A DNA stretch of 64,000 nucleotides from Leifsonia psychrotolerans (GTDB lineage: Bacteria > Actinomycetota > Actinomycetes > Actinomycetales > Microbacteriaceae): NCBI RefSeq assembly GCF_013410665.1, contig NZ_JACCFM010000001.1, forward strand, positions 2,852,001 to 2,916,000, written 5' to 3'. Below the pieces are notes generated by a model. That model searched no databases. It was given only the letters and a program-made list of their open reading frames with translations, and had not been told where the DNA came from. Position 1 is the first letter of the stretch. The number at the start of each line of letters is the position of its first letter. The position numbers were made by a program, and so were the translations under genes. This document shows positions 44,187 to 54,205 of the stretch, in pieces.

Positions 44187-47100
44187 TCAGATCACACCAT
44201 CCGACAGCGTGCTCGGGTTTCCGAATCGGTGCGCGGTGATCGAAATGGCCTGCTCGCGGAGGAACGGCAGCACCTCTACCCGACCGGCCTGGGTGACAGG
44301 GTGGGAGTACACCGCAATGTCGGGGCTACCCCCGAGAGCCGCAAGCAGAGCGGATGCGCCGGCCTCGGCCCCCGCGAAACGGTCACCGCCGATCAGCCGC
44401 ACACGGCTCGTCGTGATCTGGCCGCTCGCGGCGCGCTGCAGCCACTCCGCATCGCTCTCGACGGTCACCGGGATCTCGCTCGCGTCGAGCAGGTCACGTA
44501 CCGCCGGCGGGATCGGAATCGCACTCGATACGACGAACCGTGAGCCAGACAGCGTCGCCGCCGCGATCACGCGCAGCAGGTGTCCAAGAGTGCCGTCTTC
44601 GCCGAGCCGTACCGTGACCGGGAGCGGCAGATAACGGAACAGGTTGCGCTCGAGGCCGACAGCCGAGGCATCCTTCACCGTATTGAACTCCTCACGCCAG
44701 GCGATGGCGTCACTGAGGGCCGAGCGACGCAGAATGTCGAAGTCGCCGTAGTCGAGCGAACTCTGCGACGCCTCGATCAGGTGGGTCACACGCTGCTCAA
44801 GACCGCGCAGGTGCAGGGTTGAACTGTTCTTGCCGGGATCGGTGACCCAGCTGCCGAGACCATAGAGGTAGTTCGGTCCGCCCGCCTTCGTGCCGGCTCC
44901 CACCGAGGAACGCTTCCAGCCACCGAACGGCTGGCGCTCGACGATCGCCCCCGTGATTCCACGGTTCACATAGAGGTTTCCGGCCTCAACCGTCGCAAGC
45001 CACTCGGTCAACTCGTCGGCGTCGAGCGACTGCAGACCGGCCGTGAGGCCGTAGTCGACGGCATTCTGGAAGCGAATCGCCTCCTCCAGCGTGCGTGCAC
45101 GCATAATCCCGAGCACGGGTCCGAAGAATTCGGTGAGGTGAAAATATGAGCCGGGGGCCACCCCGGTGCGGATGCCGGGCGACCACAGCGTGCCGCTGTC
45201 GTCGAGCTGCTTCGGCTCGACCAACCACTGCTCGCCGATGCCGAGCGTGGTCAGGGCGTGCAACAGTTTTCCGTTGGCAGGCTCGATGATCGGGCCCATC
45301 TGGGTGGCGGGGTCGGCCGGGTAGCCGACCTGCATCGAGGTTGCGGCATCCACCAGCTGTCGGGTGAATCGCTCGGATCTACCCACTGAACCGACGAGAA
45401 TCACCAGGCTGGCCGCCGAGCACTTCTGGCCCGCGTGCCCGAACGCGCTCTTGATGACGTCGGCTGCGGCGAGGTCGAGGTCGGCGCTTGGCGTGACGAT
45501 GATGGCGTTCTTCCCGCTCGTCTCGGCGAGGAGGGGCAGGTCGCTGCGGAACGAACGAAACAACTGCGCGGTCTCGTAGCCACCGGTCAGGATGACTCGC
45601 TCGACGGCGGGGTGCGAGATCAGCTGGGTGCCGAGGTCGCGGTTGCCCAGGTCGACGAGCGCGAGGACCTCACGCGGCACTCCGGCCTCCCAGAGCGCCT
45701 CGACCATGATCGCGCCGGAACGCTGGGCCAGTTTGGCGGGCTTGATGATGACGCCGGCGCCCGCGGCAAGCGCCGAGAGCACCGACCCGGCCGGAATGGC
45801 GACGGGGAAGTTCCACGGCGGGGTGACGACGATGAGCTTGGACGGCACGAAGATGGCACCCTGCACGGCGTCGAGGTCCTTGGCCCGTTCGGCGTAATAG
45901 TGTGCGAAGTCGATCGCCTCGCTGATCTCGGGGTCCGACTCAGCGATGGTCTTACCGGTCTCGGAGGCCATCACTTCGATCAAGCGACCACGGTTCGCGG
46001 CGAGAGCCTGCCCGGCGCGGTGCAGCACGGCGGCGCGCTCGGCACCGGTCTTCTGTCCCCAGGCGGTGCCGGCCGCCACGACGGTGTCGATGATCCGGTC
46101 CAGCGCCTCGGGCTCCTCGACTCGGGCGGCCGCGATCACATCGCAACCGAGCGTGCTGACGTCGACCCGGGCCAGGATGCTCCGCCCCCAGGCGCGGTTG
46201 GCGGGAAGAGACGGGTCGGTGTCGGGTTCGTTGCTGAATGCCGACCCGCCGCGCGGCACGATCCCGCTCGATCCGCGGGTGAGGCCGAGCACTGCGGCGG
46301 TGAGCTGCGGGTCGGCGGAGTCGGCGGCGGATCGGGTGAAGGAGGCTGCGGCATCCGCTTCCGAATCCGTTCCCGCACCGGGGTTGGCCGCGACGCGGTT
46401 GGTTTTCGCTTGCTCGGCCTGCTCGGCCCGGTTCTGACCGCGGTTCGGTCCGGGCACGGTGAGCGGGTCGGCGTCGAGTACGGCCAACGAGGCCAGGAAG
46501 CGTTCCTTCTCACGTTCGAACAGCTCCGGTGAGCTGGTCAGTTCGAACACGGCCGACATGAAGTTCTCTGAGCTGGCGTTCTCTTCGAGGCGGCGGATCA
46601 GGTAGCTGATCGCCACGTCGAATTCGGCCGGGTTGACCACCGGCGTGTAGAGCAGCAGGCGTCCGACATCGCGACTCACGGCCTCGGCCTGGGCCGCGGC
46701 CATGCCGAGCAGCATCTCAAACTCCACCCGATCGGCGACACCGCGGCGCTCGGAGAGCAGATGTGCGTAGGCCACATCGAAGAGGTTGTGTCCGGCGACC
46801 CCGAGGGCAACGGCATCCGTGTTTTCGGGGGTCATCGCCCAGTTGAGCACACGCTTGTAGTTGGTATCGCTGTCTTGCTTGGTCGAATAGGTGGCGAGCG
46901 GCCAGCCGTGCACCGCGGAATCGACGTGTTCCATGGCCAGGTTGGCACCCTTGACGATGCGCACCTTGATAGGGGCTCCCCCGGCTGCACGGCGCTTCTT
47001 CGCCCAGGCGGTCAGGCCCTGCAGCGCGCCAAGCGCGTCGGGCAGGTACGCCTGCAGCACGATTCCGGCCTCGAGGGTGGTCAGGTCCGGCTGATCGAGG

Positions 47101-47831
47101 ATGCCCTCGAACACCGCGATGGTGAGGTCGAGGTCGCGGTACTCCTCCATGTCGAGGTTGATGAACTTGGGCGTCGGCGAGGCTGCGGCCAGACGGAACA
47201 GCGGGGTCAGGCGTTCGATCACACGCGCGACGGCTTCGTCGAACGACCACATCGAAAGCTGGCTGGCGATGGCCGACACCTTGATTGACACGTAGTCGAC
47301 ATCGTCTCGAGCCAGCAGCTCGCGTGTGCCCTCGAGGCGTCGCAGCGCCTCTTTCTCACCCAGCACGGCTTCGCCGAGCAGGTTGATGTTGAGACGGTTT
47401 CCGGATGCGCGCAGTTGGGCGATCGCCGGGCCGAGCTTGGCGGGCGTCGCGTCGACGACCAGGTGACCGACCATCTGGCGCAGCACGGCGCGTGCCGCCG
47501 GAATCACGACCCACGGCAGCACGGGGCCGAGCACTCCGCCGGCACCGATGGCCCCTCGCATGTAGGTGGGGAGGAATCCCGGCGCCTTCTTCGCCACGCG
47601 CTGCAGGTTGTACCCGGCGACCATGACGTCTTCCGGGCGCATCACGCCGTCAACGAACCCCACGGTGAAATCGAGTCCGTTCGGGTCTTTCAGTACCCCG
47701 GCCAGGCGCTCGGCCGACACGTCGACTGGAATCTCGGTGCTCGTGGCCAGCCATTTTTTGACGAGGGCGACGACCTCATTCGCGAGGTCCATCTCGGGCT
47801 CGTGGCTGGTTGGAACTGCGGAATTGGTCAT
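44187..47831 (-). CDS. putA: Bifunctional proline dehydrogenase / P5C dehydrogenase (PutA)
   Basis: 1,214 aa from the ATG at 47831; a GTG two codons earlier is possible. The FAD proline dehydrogenase barrel covers about 80-440, with the substrate Arg pair in YLIRRLEENAS (about 408). An acidic/Ala linker follows. The aldehyde dehydrogenase domain has Glu in LAETSGKNA (about 770) and the catalytic Cys in GQKCSAA (about 804), and a C-terminal domain completes the protein. It oxidises L-proline to glutamate. No DNA-binding N-terminal domain is present. The LysR gene divergent from it is the likely regulator. Confidence 0.93.
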   Translation of the reverse strand: MTNSAVPTSHEPEMDLANEVVALVKKWLATSTEIPVDVSAERLAGVLKDPNGLDFTVGFVDGVMRPEDVMVAGYNLQRVAKKAPGFLPTYMRGAIGAGGVLGPVLPWVVIPAARAVLRQMVGHLVVDATPAKLGPAIAQLRASGNRLNINLLGEAVLGEKEALRRLEGTRELLARDDVDYVSIKVSAIASQLSMWSFDEAVARVIERLTPLFRLAAASPTPKFINLDMEEYRDLDLTIAVFEGILDQPDLTTLEAGIVLQAYLPDALGALQGLTAWAKKRRAAGGAPIKVRIVKGANLAMEHVDSAVHGWPLATYSTKQDSDTNYKRVLNWAMTPENTDAVALGVAGHNLFDVAYAHLLSERRGVADRVEFEMLLGMAAAQAEAVSRDVGRLLLYTPVVNPAEFDVAISYLIRRLEENASSENFMSAVFELTSSPELFEREKERFLASLAVLDADPLTVPGPNRGQNRAEQAEQAKTNRVAANPGAGTDSEADAAASFTRSAADSADPQLTAAVLGLTRGSSGIVPRGGSAFSNEPDTDPSLPANRAWGRSILARVDVSTLGCDVIAAARVEEPEALDRIIDTVVAAGTAWGQKTGAERAAVLHRAGQALAANRGRLIEVMASETGKTIAESDPEISEAIDFAHYYAERAKDLDAVQGAIFVPSKLIVVTPPWNFPVAIPAGSVLSALAAGAGVIIKPAKLAQRSGAIMVEALWEAGVPREVLALVDLGNRDLGTQLISHPAVERVILTGGYETAQLFRSFRSDLPLLAETSGKNAIIVTPSADLDLAAADVIKSAFGHAGQKCSAASLVILVGSVGRSERFTRQLVDAATSMQVGYPADPATQMGPIIEPANGKLLHALTTLGIGEQWLVEPKQLDDSGTLWSPGIRTGVAPGSYFHLTEFFGPVLGIMRARTLEEAIRFQNAVDYGLTAGLQSLDADELTEWLATVEAGNLYVNRGITGAIVERQPFGGWKRSSVGAGTKAGGPNYLYGLGSWVTDPGKNSSTLHLRGLEQRVTHLIEASQSSLDYGDFDILRRSALSDAIAWREEFNTVKDASAVGLERNLFRYLPLPVTVRLGEDGTLGHLLRVIAAATLSGSRFVVSSAIPIPPAVRDLLDASEIPVTVESDAEWLQRAASGQITTSRVRLIGGDRFAGAEAGASALLAALGGSPDIAVYSHPVTQAGRVEVLPFLREQAISITAHRFGNPSTLSDGVI

Positions 47832-48018
47832 GGTCACGAGGGTAGTCTTCCGTTCGCTGTGTCTGCTGCGCCGGGCCGACGAAACTGCTCGTGGAGGGGG
47901 CTCAGGGTATGAAATCAGTTCCAGTGTGCCCGCCTGCTCCGTGAAGTAAAAGCGAATCTTTCTGATGGATATTCATTAGAATTACTGATGATTTCATCGA
48001 CCGAGACCGAGGGACAGC

Positions 48019-48981
48019 ATGCTGGATCTGAGACGATTGCGGCTCCTGCGTGAGCTGAAGATTCGAGGCACGCTCGCCGGAGTGGCTGAGGCGCTTGCCT
48101 ACAGTCCATCCGCGGTCTCCCAGCAGCTCGCTCTGCTCGAGAAGGAGGCCGGCGCAGTGCTGCTGCAGAAGGTGGGCCGGCGGGTGCAGCTCACCCCGCA
48201 GGCCGAAATTCTTGTGGAACACACCGGCCACCTGCTCGAGCGTCTTGAGCGTGCCGAAGCCGAGATGACGGCATCCCTCACCACGGTCTCGGGAACCGTG
48301 CGCGTCGCCGTCTTCCAGTCCGCAGCCCACGCCGTGATCCCGCGCGCGCTCACGATTCTGGGCCACAGCTACCCCCACTTGCGCGTGGAGATCACCGAAC
48401 GCGAGCCGGAGGTGGGGCTCTTCGAGGTGTCGGCCCGCGACTTCGACCTGGTGATCGCCGAGCAGTACCCCGGCCACACCCGCCCACACCGCGCCGATCT
48501 CGACCGGATGCCGCTGGCCACCGACGCGTTGCGCTTAGCCGTTCCGCTGTTCACCTCGGCCGGGTCGATCCACTCACTCGCCGATGCGGAAACCCTTCCC
48601 TGGGTGATGGAACCGGCCGACACCGCGGCACGGCAGTGGGCGACGCAGCTCTGTCGCTCGGCGGGTTTCGAACCGGATGTGCGCTTCGAGACGGCCGACC
48701 TGATGGCGCATATTCGCCTGATCGAATCCGGCAACGCGGTGGGCATCCTGCCCGATCTGGTCTGGTCGGGTGGTTCGCCCAGCGTGAATCTCGTGGAGCT
48801 GCCCGGTCGCCCGGAACGCACGGTCTTCACCGCGACGCGGCGATCCAGTGCCGATCGGCCGAGCGTGCGCGCGGTGCGGGTCGCGCTGGAGAGCGCCGTC
48901 GCTGCTGCGGCAGTCCCGCACCTCACCGAGCCCCGGTCCGACGCACAGAGGCCCGCACGCACCTCCCCCGGGTGCGGTTAG
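48019..48981 (+). CDS. LysR-family regulator
   Basis: 320 aa with GAGGGA before the ATG. N-terminal winged helix (LRELKIRGTLAGVAEALAYSPSAVSQQ) and a two-lobed ligand domain (about 90-300). The AT-rich 180-bp spacer to putA contains ATTCATTAGAAT and paired CTGATG words, plausible LysR contacts. Regulation of putA is inferred from divergence. Its stop overlaps the convergent kinase stop (TTAG). Confidence 0.88.
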   Translation: MLDLRRLRLLRELKIRGTLAGVAEALAYSPSAVSQQLALLEKEAGAVLLQKVGRRVQLTPQAEILVEHTGHLLERLERAEAEMTASLTTVSGTVRVAVFQSAAHAVIPRALTILGHSYPHLRVEITEREPEVGLFEVSARDFDLVIAEQYPGHTRPHRADLDRMPLATDALRLAVPLFTSAGSIHSLADAETLPWVMEPADTAARQWATQLCRSAGFEPDVRFETADLMAHIRLIESGNAVGILPDLVWSGGSPSVNLVELPGRPERTVFTATRRSSADRPSVRAVRVALESAVAAAAVPHLTEPRSDAQRPARTSPGCG

Positions 48982-50189
48982 ACGGTCACCGACTGCAGCG
49001 CCGCAGCGAACTGCTCACGATGCTCATCGAAGGTCCGGGTCGAGCGGTCAACCAACCAGGATCGCCCGATCGTGAACATCAGCTCGACGCCACGCTCGTA
49101 TTCATCGTCGTCAAGGGTTTCGATGTCACTGACTTTCGCCAAGCCGATCACCCGACGAACCGCCTCACATCCGGCGAAACCCCACGAATCATCGAGGATG
49201 TCGACGAGCCACGAGTCGAGGAACGCGTCGGAATATTGCTCTGGTTTAGTGCGCAGGGGCCAGGCCGCACGAAGCTCGTCGACAAATGCCTCCCAGACGA
49301 CTTCGATTTCGTCCAGCAGGGACAGCGCGCGCTCCGTCTCGCCCCGCACACTGGCACGCACCGCAGCGGCCAGGATGTTTCCCCAGAGCAGGCCCAGGTC
49401 GAAGCCGATCGGTCCGTAGAACGCAAACTCCGAGTCAAACGCTTTCACCGAGAAGTTCGGCTCGCCGACTTCCCCGCGAACAAACATGCTGCCCGAGTGC
49501 AGATCGCCGTGCACCAGCGCCTCCTGCACCGTCAGAAATCGGCGCTTCATGCGCATCGCCGCGGACACCCAGCTCGCATCCTGCTGCAGCGCCGCGACAC
49601 GGGCTTCGGCCAGGGGGCGCACACTATTGCGTGCGCTGCCCAGGTACGGCTCGGTGAAAATGAGTTCCTCGCTGATGCGACACAGCTCGGTATTGACCGT
49701 TTCGCTGGCTTGCAACCGGAACGCCTCTTCGCCGAGTGCGATCCACGACGTACCCACCAACACCCGCGCGACCAGTCGGCCCATGGGCTCACACGTTCCG
49801 GCGTGGGATCCGCCGTGGTTCAACCGGGTGCGCAGCACCTCATGATCGGTCAAATCCTCCAGTGCGAGCACGTGCTGCTCCTCGTTGAACTCGAGCAGCG
49901 CGCACACCCATTCCGGCGCCAGTGCGCCGTGCACAGCGAGCGAGTGAGCCTCCCGGGCCGCGCGATCCTCGGTCATCGGCCACTCGGGCCCAACCAACCG
50001 CACGTACGGCAGCGACTGCTTCAGAACGATCGCCTTTCCCGCGCCATCCCGGCAGATGAAGACCAGATTCAGATTGCCGTCGCCCACCTCGTCGACGGTC
50101 AATTCCGTGACGTCCACGAGATCACGCAGAACCGGCCGGCCGGCAATGTACTGCGCGACAGTGTCAGTGGTCAGCATGGATCCGCTCAT
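48978..50189 (-). CDS. mtnK: Methylthioribose-kinase-like sugar kinase
   Basis: 403 aa, normal length for S-methyl-5-thioribose kinases. Protein-kinase-like fold: GDGNLNLVF glycine loop, catalytic VHGDLHSGSMF (about 223) and metal-binding DSEFAFYGPIGFDLG, which is diagnostic for MtnK against choline kinases. The start overlaps the permease stop (TAATG), tying it to the ABC importer. It would phosphorylate an imported 5-substituted ribose (methylthioribose, or 5-deoxyribose) at C1. No mtnA isomerase is in the window. Confidence 0.85.
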   Translation of the reverse strand: MSGSMLTTDTVAQYIAGRPVLRDLVDVTELTVDEVGDGNLNLVFICRDGAGKAIVLKQSLPYVRLVGPEWPMTEDRAAREAHSLAVHGALAPEWVCALLEFNEEQHVLALEDLTDHEVLRTRLNHGGSHAGTCEPMGRLVARVLVGTSWIALGEEAFRLQASETVNTELCRISEELIFTEPYLGSARNSVRPLAEARVAALQQDASWVSAAMRMKRRFLTVQEALVHGDLHSGSMFVRGEVGEPNFSVKAFDSEFAFYGPIGFDLGLLWGNILAAAVRASVRGETERALSLLDEIEVVWEAFVDELRAAWPLRTKPEQYSDAFLDSWLVDILDDSWGFAGCEAVRRVIGLAKVSDIETLDDDEYERGVELMFTIGRSWLVDRSTRTFDEHREQFAAALQSVTV

Positions 50190-51205
50190 TATTTAACTCT
50201 TTTCCGTGACAACGAGAATGACAGCACCAGCGAGAGCAACAATACGAGACCCTTGATCAGGTCCTGCGTGAAGTAGCTGAGCCCGAGGCGGGTCAGGCCG
50301 TAGAGCAGCACCCCGATGAAGACGGCGCCCACAGCCGTGCCCAGTGCGTTCGGCTTGCGAGCACCGAGAACAGCGAAGCCGATCAAGGTCATGGCGACGG
50401 CGTCGAGCAGCACGGAGTCACCGGCCGTCACATCACCCTGACGCAACCGCGAGGCCAGGATGATTCCGGCGATGGATGCCAGCAGGCCAGAGATCGCGTA
50501 GGCCGCAAAGCGGTAGCGGTTGACTCGGGCGCCGGCCAGTCGCGCGGCGACCGGGTTTCCGCCCACCGCATAGAACACGCGACCGAAGCGCGTGCGCTCC
50601 AAGAAGATCCAGACCACGAGGGCAACCACGATGAGCACGATGACCGAGATCGGCACGCCGAACAGCTTCGACCCATCGATCGCGCTGAAGTCAGCAGTGA
50701 ACTTGCCCGGCATCTTCTCGCCGTTCGGCAGCGTCATGCCCGTCGTGAGGGTCTGCCCGTCGACCAACCATTTCTTCAGTCCCTGAATCGTGAACATCAC
50801 GCCGAGCGTGGCGAGCAGATCGGGAATCCTGAGCACCACGATCAAGAAGGCATTCAAGCAGCCGACCGCGAGCCCGGCGAGCAAGCAGAAGATGATCGCG
50901 GTCACGCCGGTGAGGTTGAACCGAATCATCACCATTGCCGCAACCGTCACCGACAGCCCCGCGGTCGCTCCGACAGACAGATCCAGATCGCCCACGACGG
51001 CAGCCATGGTCATTCCGAGTGCGGCGATCGCGGCCACGGCCTGCGCTTGCAAGATTGCGGATGCCGTGGTCAGACTGGCAAAACCTGGAATGACGAAGGA
51101 AAAACCGATGATCAGAATGAGTGCCATCGCGAGCACGCCGTAGCGCACGAGAAAATCTGTGAAGACGTGAAATGTGCGCGGTGCGCGCACCAGGGTGGCG
51201 GTCAC
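50189..51205 (-). CDS. CUT2-type sugar ABC permease (partner of MtnK)
   Basis: 338 aa. The GTG at 51205 follows AGGA. Polytopic RbsC-like permease with the typical ALGMTMAAVVGDLDLSVGA near residue 65. A single permease serves this importer, unlike the two in the rhamnose operon, so it should homodimerise. Substrate is inferred from the coupled kinase. Confidence 0.88.
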   Translation of the reverse strand: MTATLVRAPRTFHVFTDFLVRYGVLAMALILIIGFSFVIPGFASLTTASAILQAQAVAAIAALGMTMAAVVGDLDLSVGATAGLSVTVAAMVMIRFNLTGVTAIIFCLLAGLAVGCLNAFLIVVLRIPDLLATLGVMFTIQGLKKWLVDGQTLTTGMTLPNGEKMPGKFTADFSAIDGSKLFGVPISVIVLIVVALVVWIFLERTRFGRVFYAVGGNPVAARLAGARVNRYRFAAYAISGLLASIAGIILASRLRQGDVTAGDSVLLDAVAMTLIGFAVLGARKPNALGTAVGAVFIGVLLYGLTRLGLSYFTQDLIKGLVLLLSLVLSFSLSRKRVK

Positions 51206-51262
51206 AGAGTCCTGCTTTCTTGATTTTTCTGTGGAGAGAGGGGGGGCATGCTCACCCGTCGG

Positions 51263-52798
51263 CTATGACGAGGAGACAGCATGTCGAGCATGGGTGCTGG
51301 TGCTCATCGCCTCGACGATCCGGGCGCGAGTCGCCTCGGACAGCCGCATGTCGGCGACGACAGAACCAGCGTGGAAGACGAGAATACGATCGGCAACTTC
51401 GAGCGCCTCATCGATATCCGATGTGGCGACAAGTACCGGGGCCAGAGCGGTCACCTCACGGATCGTCTCAGCGATGTCATGCCGAGCGTTGATGTCAACG
51501 CCACGGAACGGCTCATCGAGTAACAACAACTTCGGATCCTCCAGCAGCCACCGCCCGATAACGACCTTCTGCTGGTTGCCCCCCGAGAGAGTCTCGATCT
51601 CTTTGGTCGGGCCGGAGGTCACAATGCCAATGCGATCGATCATCTGCTGGGCTGCCTCACGCTCCGCGGCGCGGTCCATAACGACCACTGGCGAGAAGCG
51701 GGTGAGAAAGGGAAGCGTCATGATGGTGTCGATCGACCACTCCGGCACAATCGACTGTTCGTGACGCGATTCGGGAACGAGATAGACACCGCGCGCGATC
51801 GCATCCGCCGGATGCCGGGCCGCGAGTTCTGTGCCATTCAGCGCGATCGTGCCGCCGGCGATTGTGTGGGCCCCGAAGATCCATTCCAGCAACTCTGATT
51901 TTCCGCTGCCCAAGAGGCCAAGCAGCGCAGTGACCTCACCCGTGCGCAAGTCGAGGTCGAAGGGGTCGGAATCGGCGAAGACCTGAGCCCCCGAGAGACG
52001 AAGCGCGACATCGCCGCCGGGCAGTTCTTCGTGCGAGAGTTCCGAGGGCGTCTTGTCGAAGAGCTCGGTGAGCACCGCCGACCATTCGAAACGTCCGTCG
52101 GCGTCCCTCGAGAATTCGCCACGCATTTCACCGTCCCGCAGCACGCCCACCCGGTCGGCCAACTCGGCGATCTCGGCGAGTTTGTGCGTCACGAACAACA
52201 CCGACATGCCCTCGCCCACCAGGTCACGTACGAGGGCGAACAGGCGCGAGACTTCCTCGCCGGACAGGGCCGACGTGGGTTCGTCGAGAACCAAGATTTT
52301 CGGCCGCCGCGAGAGCGCCCGAGCGATCACGAGCAGCTGCCGTTCGGACACGCCCAGGTCACGCACCGGTGTGCGCAAAAACGCCGGGGTCACGTCCAAC
52401 CCCAGCCGACCGGCGATCTCACCGGCCCGGGCCTCCGTCTTCGCGCGGTTGACGAAGAGTCCCTCGCGAGCGTCGACGAAGGTGTCGAGGGCTAGGTTCT
52501 CGGCGACGGTCATGTCAAGCACAACGCCGTCGTTGGGATTCTGTTGAACCGTTCCGATGCCGTGGCGTTGAGCCGACAAGGGGTCGTGAATGTCGACCAC
52601 CGCTCCGTTCAGTTCGATCTGCCCCCCGTCCGCGCGGTGGGCACCCGACAAGACCCGGATCAGTGTCGACTTGCCGGCACCGTTGGCCCCCATCAACGAG
52701 TAGATCTCGCCCTTTTCAACGGCAAAGCCCACCCCGCGCAGCACGCGGTTCGGGCCGAAGTCTTTGACGATATCCGCCAGTTTCAGTGCATATTCCAT
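51263..52798 (-). CDS. CUT2-type sugar ABC ATPase (partner of MtnK)
   Basis: 511 aa with duplicated nucleotide-binding domains. First P-loop GANGAGKST (about 40). The second half has GLLGSGKSEL (about 290), a complete Walker A lysine site, where the rhamnose homologue has the usual degenerate GAGRS. Signature LSGGNQQKV is in the second half. It energises import of the kinase substrate. It lies 80 bp after the binding-protein gene, with a 12-bp hairpin between. Confidence 0.88.
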   Translation of the reverse strand: MEYALKLADIVKDFGPNRVLRGVGFAVEKGEIYSLMGANGAGKSTLIRVLSGAHRADGGQIELNGAVVDIHDPLSAQRHGIGTVQQNPNDGVVLDMTVAENLALDTFVDAREGLFVNRAKTEARAGEIAGRLGLDVTPAFLRTPVRDLGVSERQLLVIARALSRRPKILVLDEPTSALSGEEVSRLFALVRDLVGEGMSVLFVTHKLAEIAELADRVGVLRDGEMRGEFSRDADGRFEWSAVLTELFDKTPSELSHEELPGGDVALRLSGAQVFADSDPFDLDLRTGEVTALLGLLGSGKSELLEWIFGAHTIAGGTIALNGTELAARHPADAIARGVYLVPESRHEQSIVPEWSIDTIMTLPFLTRFSPVVVMDRAAEREAAQQMIDRIGIVTSGPTKEIETLSGGNQQKVVIGRWLLEDPKLLLLDEPFRGVDINARHDIAETIREVTALAPVLVATSDIDEALEVADRILVFHAGSVVADMRLSEATRARIVEAMSTSTHARHAVSSS

Positions 52799-52839
52799 GA
52801 CGCTCGCGTCCTGTTACAGAAAGTGATGTGACGAGGTGA

Positions 52840-52867
52840 GGCGGTCGCGCACGAGTGCGCGACCGCC
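52840..52867 (-). terminator. Hairpin between binding-protein and ATPase genes
   Basis: ggcggtcgcgca pairs perfectly with tgcgcgaccgcc (12 bp, 4-nt loop), 11 nt past the binding-protein stop. Partial termination or 3' protection would raise binding-protein output over the membrane components. Confidence 0.6.
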
Positions 52868-52878
52868 CAGTCGGATCG

Positions 52879-53979
52879 TTAGCCGATGGAGATTTCGGTG
52901 ATCCAGGATGCCCCGAGGATGCCCGGCGTGCTCAGTTCCGGCAGCGCCTTGCGAAGTTCGTCCATGTTCGTGACGTTCTTGTCGAGCAGCAGCTTCTGGG
53001 TGATGAGTGCGGCTGGGATGGCCATCTTGGACGGCAGGTCAACGCCGGCTGCAGCGGCGATGGAGGCGCGGGCGACGATCGCACCGACGTTGGCGGGGTC
53101 GGTGGCGGCGGTTGCCTTCCAGGGGCTTCCGGCCTCGGTCATCAGTCCGATGTCGGCGGTGGAGATGTCGACTCCGTAGAGGTTGACCGTGTCGAGCATG
53201 TTGTTCTGGCGCAGTGCGATGAGCGCACCCTTGGCGAGCTCGTCGTAAGCGGCGAAGACGATGGTGGTCTCCGGCGCCGAACTCAGCGCAGCCGCACCCT
53301 CGGTCGCGGTGTCGGCGGCAGCCGATTCGCTGTACTTGCCGAAGTGGGCGACTTCCTTGTAGGTCGGGTTGTCGGTGAGGAAGCTCTTGTAGACGCCATC
53401 ACGGGTGTCGAGCGGGGCGATTCCCGAAACGTTCACATAGGCGACGCTGCCGCCGTCGGGGTTTTCGACCTTGATCTGGTCGAGGATCTTGCCGGCGAGC
53501 GACTCGTCATCCTGCGAGATGTACAGGGCGTCCTGGTTTGAGATTGCGACGTCGTAGACGACAACCGGGATGCCGGCCTCGATTGCTTCGTCGATCTTCG
53601 GGTTCAACGAGTCGGCCAGTCCGTGGTCGACGACGATCGCGTCGGGCTTGGAGTTGATCGCCTCCGAGAACTGCGTCACCTGCTGGCCGTTGTCACCGCG
53701 AGCGTCAAAGAGATTAACAGTTCCGCCGGCCGCGGTGACCTGCTTCGTGAAACCGCCACCCCACTGCTCGAAGTAGTCGCCAACGCCAGACTGGCGCACC
53801 AGGGCGATCTTCAGACCCTTCTTGAATCCGGCCGGAGCGGCATCCGGAAGCGCGAAGTCGTTTTCGGAAACGACGGGGGCCTGCGGCTCGGTCGCTGCCG
53901 GAGCCGCTGCCTGGGAGCATGCGGTGAGAAGGAGCATCGACGCCGCGACGGCGACCAACGGGATTGCTGTGAACTTCAC
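52879..53979 (-). CDS. Sugar-binding lipoprotein (partner of MtnK)
   Basis: 366 aa. The GTG at 53979 is preferred to the GTG at 54009 because AAGAAAAGAGA lies 8 nt before it and it gives a normal lipoprotein signal with lipobox LTAC. RbsB-like fold, with IALVRQSGVGDYFEQWGGGF at the start of lobe 1. It captures the ligand for the ABC importer. It is the first gene of the minus-strand operon, opposite the GntR regulator. Confidence 0.88.
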   Translation of the reverse strand: MKFTAIPLVAVAASMLLLTACSQAAAPAATEPQAPVVSENDFALPDAAPAGFKKGLKIALVRQSGVGDYFEQWGGGFTKQVTAAGGTVNLFDARGDNGQQVTQFSEAINSKPDAIVVDHGLADSLNPKIDEAIEAGIPVVVYDVAISNQDALYISQDDESLAGKILDQIKVENPDGGSVAYVNVSGIAPLDTRDGVYKSFLTDNPTYKEVAHFGKYSESAAADTATEGAAALSSAPETTIVFAAYDELAKGALIALRQNNMLDTVNLYGVDISTADIGLMTEAGSPWKATAATDPANVGAIVARASIAAAAGVDLPSKMAIPAALITQKLLLDKNVTNMDELRKALPELSTPGILGASWITEISIG

Positions 53980-54002
53980 TGTTCGGTCTCTTTTCTTCGT
54001 GA

Positions 54003-54022
54003 TGATCACCTTTCGGTGATCA
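54003..54022. promoter_or_regulatory. Perfect palindrome ahead of the mtnK transport operon
   Basis: TGATCACCTTTCGGTGATCA has 8-bp arms around TTTC. It lies 23 nt upstream of the chosen binding-protein start and about 180 bp from the divergent GntR start. It could be the regulator's operator or an mRNA leader hairpin. Confidence 0.55.
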
Positions 54023-54205
54023 CGGTGTGACTACTGGGCAGGTCCTGTCGATGTTGTTCGGGCGTGAGTTGCTCGGTATTTCAGCTCGCCCACCGGCGTG
54101 ATCGTTCTGCCGGTACGTCTGCGCTACAAATGGATAGCGAAGAAATGTGAACCATTTTTGTTCATCATTCCCGTAGGTTGTCAGACAGCAGACAAAGGTG
54201 TCAAG

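Noticed and set aside
54098..54205. Upstream extension of the GntR regulator
   Set aside because: The frame is open but the residues do not resemble the family, and the GTG at 54206 has a ribosome site and gives normal length.
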